Shown here: in pieces, positions 58,753-64,000 of the stretch
How the letters are laid out: every line of letters begins with the position of its first letter
Position numbering within the stretch: the stretch's first letter is position 1
Source of the DNA: Solwaraspora sp. WMMD792
GTDB taxonomy: Bacteria; Actinomycetota; Actinomycetes; Mycobacteriales; Micromonosporaceae
Direction of reading: 5' to 3'
Assembly: GCF_029626105.1 (NCBI RefSeq)
Contig: NZ_JARUBH010000009.1
Location: 2,294,001 to 2,358,000 of the forward strand
DNA: 64,000 nucleotides
The notes under the pieces: generated by a model
Seen by the model: only the letters and a program-made list of their open reading frames with translations
Database searches by the model: none
What the model was told of the DNA's origin: nothing
Position numbers and translations under genes: made by a program

Positions 58753-60770
58753 CAGGCGCGCTCCAGCAGCAGGTTCCCGTGCGGATCCACCCGCCCCGAC
58801 CAGCCGGCACCGACCACTGTGGTGCTTCCGCTCTCCCGGACGACCGCCGGGCCGCTGACCCGTACGCCGGCGGTCAGCTCGCCACGCTGCCAGACGGCGG
58901 CATCGGTCCAGCCGTCCGGCCCCCACACCGGCATGGTGACGGGCTCGGGCGCCGGGCCGTCAGGTGGCGCGGCGAAGATCACGGCGGGCTGTGGCCCGAA
59001 CGCGGTGAGCCGGCAGTTCACGATCTCGGCCGGGTGCTCCGAACGCAGGTAGGCGTACCGCTCCTGGTAGGCGGCGTGGAAGGCGCGGATCAGATCGGCG
59101 GGCTCGTCGGGCAGCTCGTCCAGCGGCACGGCCAGGTCGAAGCTCTGGCCACGGAAACGCATCCCCAGCGACAGCCGGAAGGTGACCTGGTCGGCCTCCA
59201 CCGTGTCCTCGGCCTTGAGCTGGTCGCGGGCGGCCGCCTTCAGCTCCTCGACCAGCGCGCGGGCCGTCGCCAGGCCGGCGGAGTCGGCGGGGACCAGCGC
59301 GGTACGGACGTAGTCGTGACGGGCCCGGGCGGCGACGAAGCCGAGCGCCGAGAAGTTTCCCGGCACCGGCGGAACCAGTACCCGTGGGATTCCCAGCTCG
59401 TCGGCGAGTGCGGTGGCGTGCATCGGTCCGGCGCCGCCGAACGGCATCAGCACGAATTCCCGCGGGTCGTGGCCACGGGCCACCGAGATCTCCTTGATCG
59501 CGCTGGTCATCTTGACCGTGGCCAGGCGAAGGATGCCGTACGCGAGTTCGGTCTCGGTCAGGCCGTCACCGAGTTCGGCGGCCAGCCGCCCGAGAGCGGC
59601 ACGCGCCGCGTCGAGCTGCGGGGTGACCTCGCCGCCCAGCCGCCCGTGCGGGTCGAGATGGCCGACCACCAGGTGGGCGTCGGTGGTCGTCGGTTCCGCG
59701 CCGCCCCGGCCGTAGCAGGCCGGACCGGGATCGGAGCCGGCGCTGCGCGGGCCGACCCGCAGCTCGCCGCCCCGGTCGCGCCAGGCGATCGAGCCGCCAC
59801 CGGCGCCGATCGTGTTGATCTCGATCTGGAAGGTCCGGTTCGGATGCCCGGCGATGGTGCCGTGGTTGGTCATCAGTGGCACGCCGCCCTTGATCAGACA
59901 GACGTCCGTGCTCGTGCCGCCGATGTCGCAGGTGATGACGTTGTCGAAGCCGGCCAGGCCGGCGACGTACGCGCTGGCCGCCACGCCGCCGGCGGGGCCG
60001 GACAACGCGAGGTTGATCGGCAGCCGGCCGGCCTGATCGGTGGAGACCACGCCGCCGCTGCTGGTCATGATCGCCAACGGGTGGCGGTAGCCGCTGCCGG
60101 CCAGGGTCGAGCCGAGGCCCGACAGGTACTCGCTGACCGGACCTCGGACGCTGGCGTTGAGCACGGTGGTGGCGAACCGCTCGTACTCGCCGTGTTCCGG
60201 GACCACTTCGGCGGAGATGCTGCAGGCCAACTGCGGGTGGCGACGGCTGATCCGGTCGGCGGCGGCCCGCTCGTGCCCGGCGTTGCGGTAGGAGTGCAGG
60301 AAGCAGATCGCGACGGCGGTGGCCCCGGAGGCGGCCAGCCGGTCGGTCACCTCGTCGAGACCGGTCATGTCCAGCGGGACGACGATGTCGCCGGCGGCGG
60401 TCACCCGTTCCTGGACGGTGTGCCGCATCCGGCGTGGGGTGAGCGCCGGGCGGGCGGCCTCCTTGACGCTGTACAGGCGGGGACGGTGGCCCAGGCCCAT
60501 CTCCAACACGTCCCGGAAACCCTCGGTGGTGATTACCGCGACCGGTTCGCCGGCACCTTCCAGCAGGGCGTTGGTGACCCTGGTGGTGCCGTGCACGAAC
60601 CGCTCGACATCCGACAGGTGGACGTCGAGCTTGGTCAGGCCGTCGAGGATCGCCGCCGCCGGGTCCGCCGGGGTGGACAGCGTCTTGGCCTCGGCGAGCC
60701 GGCCGGTGGCCGGTTCGTACACGATGACATCGGTGAAAGTTCCGCCGATGTCGACGCCGATGCACAGCAT
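58752..60770 (-). CDS. hyuA: hydantoinase A/oxoprolinase family protein (HyuA)
   Basis: 672-residue ATP-binding HyuA-family subunit: CIGVDIGGTFTDVIVYEP is the N-terminal actin-like phosphate motif, with GTTRVTNALLE, VSEYLSGL, TCDIGGTSTDVCLI and GGGSIAW as the second nucleotide and metal regions. HyuA phosphorylates the substrate and HyuB completes hydrolysis or carboxylation. The HyuB partner is the first gene of the BMC operon. Eighty bp separate it from the permease gene. GAAAGGTTC sits at its ribosome site and resembles the candidate IclR element. Confidence 0.92.
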   Translation of the reverse strand: MLCIGVDIGGTFTDVIVYEPATGRLAEAKTLSTPADPAAAILDGLTKLDVHLSDVERFVHGTTRVTNALLEGAGEPVAVITTEGFRDVLEMGLGHRPRLYSVKEAARPALTPRRMRHTVQERVTAAGDIVVPLDMTGLDEVTDRLAASGATAVAICFLHSYRNAGHERAAADRISRRHPQLACSISAEVVPEHGEYERFATTVLNASVRGPVSEYLSGLGSTLAGSGYRHPLAIMTSSGGVVSTDQAGRLPINLALSGPAGGVAASAYVAGLAGFDNVITCDIGGTSTDVCLIKGGVPLMTNHGTIAGHPNRTFQIEINTIGAGGGSIAWRDRGGELRVGPRSAGSDPGPACYGRGGAEPTTTDAHLVVGHLDPHGRLGGEVTPQLDAARAALGRLAAELGDGLTETELAYGILRLATVKMTSAIKEISVARGHDPREFVLMPFGGAGPMHATALADELGIPRVLVPPVPGNFSALGFVAARARHDYVRTALVPADSAGLATARALVEELKAAARDQLKAEDTVEADQVTFRLSLGMRFRGQSFDLAVPLDELPDEPADLIRAFHAAYQERYAYLRSEHPAEIVNCRLTAFGPQPAVIFAAPPDGPAPEPVTMPVWGPDGWTDAAVWQRGELTAGVRVSGPAVVRESGSTTVVGAGWSGRVDPHGNLLLERA

Positions 60771-60850
60771 GAGGGAACCTTTCGGTCAGATGGGTCACGT
60801 CACCGGGGCGGGTGCCGACTGCGTCGACCCGCGCCCGGAACCCGAACCGG

Positions 60851-61675
60851 TCAGAAGGTGACGCCGTAGCGGCGCAGGCTGGCGCGGGCGACCGTGCGCA
60901 GCACCCAGTCGAACAGGTAGCCGAGCAGGCCGAGGGCGATGATGCCGACGAACACCCACTCGGTCTTGGCGTAGTTGCGGGCGGTCCAGATCAGCGAGCC
61001 GAGGCCGCTCTGCGCCGCGACGATCTCCGCGGAGACGATGGTGAGGAACGAGTTGCCCATCGCCAGCCGGGCGCCGGTGACGGCGTACGGCACCGTGGCG
61101 GGCAGGATCACCGAGGCCAGGGTGCGGACCGGCCCGGCGCCCAGCGCCCGCGCCGCCCGCAGCTTCAGCTCGTCGACGGCGAGCACCCCGGCGAGGGTGT
61201 TCAGCGCCACGATGAAGACCGTGGTGTAGAAGATCAACGCGATCTTCGAGGCTTCACCCGGGCCGAGCCAGATGATCGCCAGGGTGACGAAGGCGATCGG
61301 CGGCACGAACCGGAAGAACTGGATGTACGGGTCGAGCATCAGCCGCAGCAGCCGGCTGCGGCCCATCAGCAGCCCGACCGGCACCCCGATCAGTACGCCC
61401 AGCCCCCAGCCGCTCAGAATGCGCTGGCTGGACGCCCAGACGGAGTCCCACAGCGTCCCGTTGGTCGCCAACTCCACCGCCCCCTGCCCGGTCAACCGGG
61501 GTGAGGGCAGGAAGAACGCGGTGTAGTTGCGGCTGACCAGATCCCAGATGAGCAGGCCGAGCAGCACCGACAGAACCGACAGCACGACGCGGGTGTGTCG
61601 ACGCCGGCCGGCGAAGCGGCGTGGGCGGGGCCCGGCCGCCCGGGCCGCCGGTGGACGTTGCACGTCGACGGCCAT
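60851..61675 (-). CDS. ABC transporter permease (SsuC/TauC/ThiX-like)
   Basis: 274-residue inner-membrane permease: VVLSVLSVLLGLLIWDLVSRN, LILSGW-like RILSGWGLGVLIGVPVGLLMGRS, and the EAA motif region LKLRAARALGAGPVRTLASVILPATVPY. Six hydrophobic segments. ATG 61675 overlaps the ATPase stop by one base. Part of a TauABC-type importer that in this context probably brings in the aromatic or heterocyclic substrate. Confidence 0.92.
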   Translation of the reverse strand: MAVDVQRPPAARAAGPRPRRFAGRRRHTRVVLSVLSVLLGLLIWDLVSRNYTAFFLPSPRLTGQGAVELATNGTLWDSVWASSQRILSGWGLGVLIGVPVGLLMGRSRLLRLMLDPYIQFFRFVPPIAFVTLAIIWLGPGEASKIALIFYTTVFIVALNTLAGVLAVDELKLRAARALGAGPVRTLASVILPATVPYAVTGARLAMGNSFLTIVSAEIVAAQSGLGSLIWTARNYAKTEWVFVGIIALGLLGYLFDWVLRTVARASLRRYGVTF

Positions 61676-62538
61676 CAGCCGCCACCTCCGTTCAGGCCGT
61701 GCCCGTCGTCCAGACCCTGGGCGCGCAGGGTCTGGGCGACCTCGGTGCCGATGTCCTCGCGCAGCACGCGGAACAGCCCGGCGGCGGCCGGATCGGTCAG
61801 TTCCCGCGGCCGGGGCAGGTCCACCGGGTACACCTGCTTGATCCGGGCCGCCGGGCCTGCGGTCATGGTGACGATCCGGTCGGCGAGCAGGATCGCCTCG
61901 CCGATGTCGTGGGTGACGAACAGGATGGTGGGCCGGGACTGGCGCCAGATGCGGTCGAGTTCGGCCTGCATGACCAGCCGGGTCTGGGCGTCCAGCGCGC
62001 CGAACGGCTCGTCCATCAGCACCACCGACGGCTCGTTGGCCAGCACCCGGGCGAGTTGGGCCCGCTGGCGCATGCCGCCGGATAGTTGGCTGGGGAACCG
62101 GTCGCCGCTGTGGCTGAGGCCGACCATGGTCAGGTAGCGGTCGACGATCCCGGCCCGCTGCGCACGCGGCACACCCCGCATCCGGGGGCCGAACGCCACG
62201 TTCTGGCGTACGGTCAGCCACGGGAACAGGGCCTCGGCGCTCTGGAACACCACGCCCCGGCTGACGTCCGGGCCGGTGACCGGCTCGCCCGCGCACAGCA
62301 CCTGCCCGGCGGCCGGCCGGACGAACCCGGCGATCGCGTTCAGCAGGGTCGATTTGCCGCAGCCGCTGGGGCCGAGCAGGCAGACGAACTCCCCGCCGGC
62401 GATGTCGAGCGTCGCCCCGGCGACCGCCTCGAAGTCGTCGAAGCGGATGTCGACGTCGCGGACCTGCACCGGGGAGCCCGCCGGACGGGGACCGGATTCC
62501 GGTCCCCGTCCGGCGGAGGTGGCCGTCCGCCCGGTCAC
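61675..62538 (-). CDS. ABC transporter ATP-binding protein (SsuB/TauB-like)
   Basis: 287 residues. Walker A LLGPSGCGKSTLLNAIAGF, Q-loop VFQSAEALFPWLTV, signature SQLSGGMRQRAQLARVL, Walker B VVLMDEPFGALDAQT, H-loop FVTHDIGEAILL. A GTG at 62538 overlaps the binding-protein stop (GTGA). Energises the importer. Confidence 0.93.
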   Translation of the reverse strand: MTGRTATSAGRGPESGPRPAGSPVQVRDVDIRFDDFEAVAGATLDIAGGEFVCLLGPSGCGKSTLLNAIAGFVRPAAGQVLCAGEPVTGPDVSRGVVFQSAEALFPWLTVRQNVAFGPRMRGVPRAQRAGIVDRYLTMVGLSHSGDRFPSQLSGGMRQRAQLARVLANEPSVVLMDEPFGALDAQTRLVMQAELDRIWRQSRPTILFVTHDIGEAILLADRIVTMTAGPAARIKQVYPVDLPRPRELTDPAAAGLFRVLREDIGTEVAQTLRAQGLDDGHGLNGGGG

Positions 62539-63494
62539 GCCACGCCCCGGATCATCACCTCGGCCGGGTCGGCCGGGTCGGACACGATCCCGCTGTCCTG
62601 CTGGAACTGGGCGATCTCGGCGTAGCGCTGCAGGTCCTCGTCGGTGAAGTCGCGGACCTGGCACTGCACGCCGTCGAGCAGTTCGACGGCCTCGGCCGCG
62701 GGCACCTCGATGGCGTTCTCGGTGGCGGTGCCGGCGACCTGCGGATCGGCGGTGATCTGCTCACATGCCTCGCCGATCGTGTCCACCAGGGTGGCGGCGG
62801 CCTCCTGGTTGGCCTCGTACCAGGCTCCGTCCACCCCGATGATCAGGTTGTAGACGTAGCCGACGTCACCGCTGGTGAGCAGGATCTTGCCGCCGCCCTC
62901 GACACCGCGCGAGGGCCACGGCTCCCACATGATGTAGCCGTCGATGTCGCCGCGCTGCAGCAGCGCCGGCATCTCCGCTGGCGAGGAGGTGACGAACTCG
63001 ACGGCGTCGCGGCTGATGTCGTAGCTGTCGAGGATCTTGTTGGTGGCGTACTCGTTGACCGTTCCGGTCACCACGCCGTACCGCGAGATGTCCGCGACCT
63101 CGCCGATCTCGTCGCGGACCACGAGCTTGATGAAGTCCGGCGACTGGGAGAAGACCGCGATGCCCTTGACGTCTCCCCGGGTGGCCCGGTTGAGCAGGCT
63201 CGATTCGGTGCTCGCGGTGACCTGACCCTCGCGGGCGAGGATCGCGTCGAGGCCACCGGTGCCTTCCTGGTACTGCGTGACGGTGACGTCGAGCCCGGCT
63301 TCGGCGAACAGGTCCTGCTGATCGGCCAGGTAGATCGGCGAGTACGCGGGATCGACGCCGACCCCGAAGTCGATGGTCGTCGTCTCGGCCGGTGTGCCGG
63401 GTTCACTGCCCGGGTCCTGATTCTCGGCACAGGCCGCGGCGACGGCGGTGACCAGCAGCGCGGCGCCGACCACCCGCAAGGTACGCAATCTCAT
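62535..63494 (-). CDS. ABC transporter substrate-binding lipoprotein (NMT1/TauA/SsuA-like)
   Basis: 319-residue lipoprotein: MRLRTLRVVGAALLVTAVAAAC gives a signal peptide with lipobox Cys22. The mature part has FGVGVDPAYSPIYLADQQDLFAEAGLDVTV, the typical opening of NMT1/SsuA binding proteins, and DGYIMWEPWP. Members bind sulfonates, pyrimidine precursors, phthalates and similar aromatic or heterocyclic compounds. First gene of the importer-hyuA operon; ATG 63494 is preferred to ATG 63521 because it gives a proper signal peptide. Confidence 0.9.
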   Translation of the reverse strand: MRLRTLRVVGAALLVTAVAAACAENQDPGSEPGTPAETTTIDFGVGVDPAYSPIYLADQQDLFAEAGLDVTVTQYQEGTGGLDAILAREGQVTASTESSLLNRATRGDVKGIAVFSQSPDFIKLVVRDEIGEVADISRYGVVTGTVNEYATNKILDSYDISRDAVEFVTSSPAEMPALLQRGDIDGYIMWEPWPSRGVEGGGKILLTSGDVGYVYNLIIGVDGAWYEANQEAAATLVDTIGEACEQITADPQVAGTATENAIEVPAAEAVELLDGVQCQVRDFTDEDLQRYAEIAQFQQDSGIVSDPADPAEVMIRGVA

Positions 63495-63526
63495 GGCTAA
63501 CCCCAGTTCATTGCGACTCATATTGT

Positions 63527-63542
63527 GGTTCTAGGTTCTTAA
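63527..63542. promoter_or_regulatory. candidate IclR operator upstream of the importer operon
   Basis: GGTTCTAGGTTCTTAA contains the direct repeat GGTTCTA-GGTTCTT and matches the element at 52582-52597 (other strand) at 12 of 16 positions. It lies 33 bp upstream of the ATG at 63494 in an AT-rich pocket. It suggests that the same IclR regulator controls both operons. Confidence 0.5.
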
Positions 63543-63755
63543 TCTGAGACGCTACTGGGCACCACGAGAGGCGTCAAGGGTGCGACCAGGCCGGCGAACG
63601 GAGCCCATCGACCGACGAAGGTCACCTCGAGTAGTCAAAAATGGGAAACAGATGCCCAGTTCAGGCCACCGCACGTCACAGAAACTCGACGGGCCACTAC
63701 CGAGAGTACCTAGCCGGTGGAGATGCACCACCCGGTCTCGATGTGGAACCGGAGC

Positions 63756-63774
63756 TTCGGTAAGGCTACCCTTC
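63756..63774 (+). promoter_or_regulatory. DmdR/IdeR-like iron box
   Basis: TTCGGTAAGGCTACCCTTC matches the actinobacterial iron-box consensus TTAGGTTAGGCTAACCTAA at 14 of 19 positions, with the GGTnAGGCTnnCC core. It lies 44 bp upstream of the ATG at 63818, the start of a siderophore-type ABC ATPase, so iron-dependent repression is likely. Confidence 0.6.
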
Positions 63775-63817
63775 ATGGAACGCGGGACTCGCCGACCGAC
63801 GCCGAGGAGCAGCCAAA

Positions 63818-64000
63818 ATGACCGACCTCGCAGAACTGCCGGTGACTGTGCCCGGACCCGAACCGCGCGAAACCCGACCTACCGGAAATGCACCCCGGCT
63901 ACGGACCCGGGCCCTGCGGCTCGGGTATGGCCACCAGGTGGTCGTCCCGCACCTGGACCTGGACATCGTCGACGGATCGGTCACCGCGATCGTCGGGCCG
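63818..64000 (+). CDS. iron-siderophore-type ABC transporter ATP-binding protein (3' part outside window)
   Basis: Only the first 61 residues are in the window. After a Pro-rich start comes RTRALRLGYGHQVVVPHLDLDIVDGSVTAIVGP, the FecE/FepC-like beginning of an ABC ATPase just before Walker A. GAGGAG precedes the ATG. The upstream iron box supports a ferric-siderophore uptake role. The rest of the protein and its operon cannot be judged. Confidence 0.8.
   Translation, partial: MTDLAELPVTVPGPEPRETRPTGNAPRLRTRALRLGYGHQVVVPHLDLDIVDGSVTAIVGP

Noticed and set aside
1-64000. tRNA, rRNA, CRISPR arrays, insertion sequences, integrases or attachment repeats
   Set aside because: None recognised by eye on either strand; the loci appear chromosomal with uniform codon use.

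Overview
The window is high-GC actinobacterial DNA, most likely from a Micromonosporaceae member. The evidence is GTG/ATG starts with GGAGG sites, long runs of 4-base stop/start overlaps, a mycothiol-dependent formaldehyde dehydrogenase, a SigC-type ECF sigma factor, a mycobacterial-type superoxide dismutase and a DmdR/IdeR-like iron box. No tRNA, rRNA, CRISPR array, transposase or integrase was seen.

Region 1 (1-21.2 kb) is a catabolic gene cluster of unknown substrate. It holds CoA-ester enzymes (enoyl-CoA hydratase, HMG-CoA-lyase family, class III CoA-transferase, acyl-CoA ligase, two SDRs), two luciferase-like flavin monooxygenases with a flavin reductase, and an SMP-30 lactonase. It also holds a 2-oxoacid dehydrogenase E1/E2 set whose lipoyl domain is a separate 80-residue gene, the mycothiol formaldehyde-oxidation pair, and a five-gene Opp/Dpp-type importer. 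A TetR gene lies inside it, and a strong palindrome (10534-10553) lies between the two divergent main operons.

Region 2 (21.4-29.5 kb) is regulatory and housekeeping: SigC with a zinc-finger membrane anti-sigma factor, a small HTH protein, an orphan KstR2-like TetR, several poorly known secreted or membrane proteins and a two-domain GNAT. Region 3 (29.6-39.6 kb) is an exopolysaccharide/glycan locus: nucleotide-sugar dehydrogenase, two GT4 glycosyltransferases, a PglD/PglE/PglF-like set that would make a UDP-di-N-acetylbacillosamine-type sugar, and a tyrosine kinase/low-molecular-weight phosphatase pair. A superoxide dismutase and a D-threonine-aldolase-like enzyme follow.

Region 4 (42.0-63.5 kb) is the highlight: a bacterial microcompartment (BMC) locus for aromatic degradation. 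One tightly coupled operon encodes HyuB, both subunits of a 2-aminophenol 1,6-dioxygenase, two BMC-H shell proteins, one BMC-P vertex protein and all six enzymes that take 2-aminomuconic semialdehyde to pyruvate and acetyl-CoA. This matches the actinobacterial aromatics (ARO) class of BMC loci, in the 2-aminophenol subtype because a RidA-type deaminase is present. A divergent IclR gene separates it from a second operon: a TauABC/SsuABC-type importer, HyuA, an AMP-dependent ligase, an adenylosuccinate-lyase-family enzyme, an enoyl-CoA hydratase and a TPP enzyme. The HyuA and HyuB partners are split between the two operons, and a similar 16-bp element precedes iclR and the importer operon. I infer one IclR regulon in which the importer and HyuAB supply the microcompartment with a 2-aminophenol precursor. 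The window ends in a siderophore-type ABC ATPase behind an iron box.
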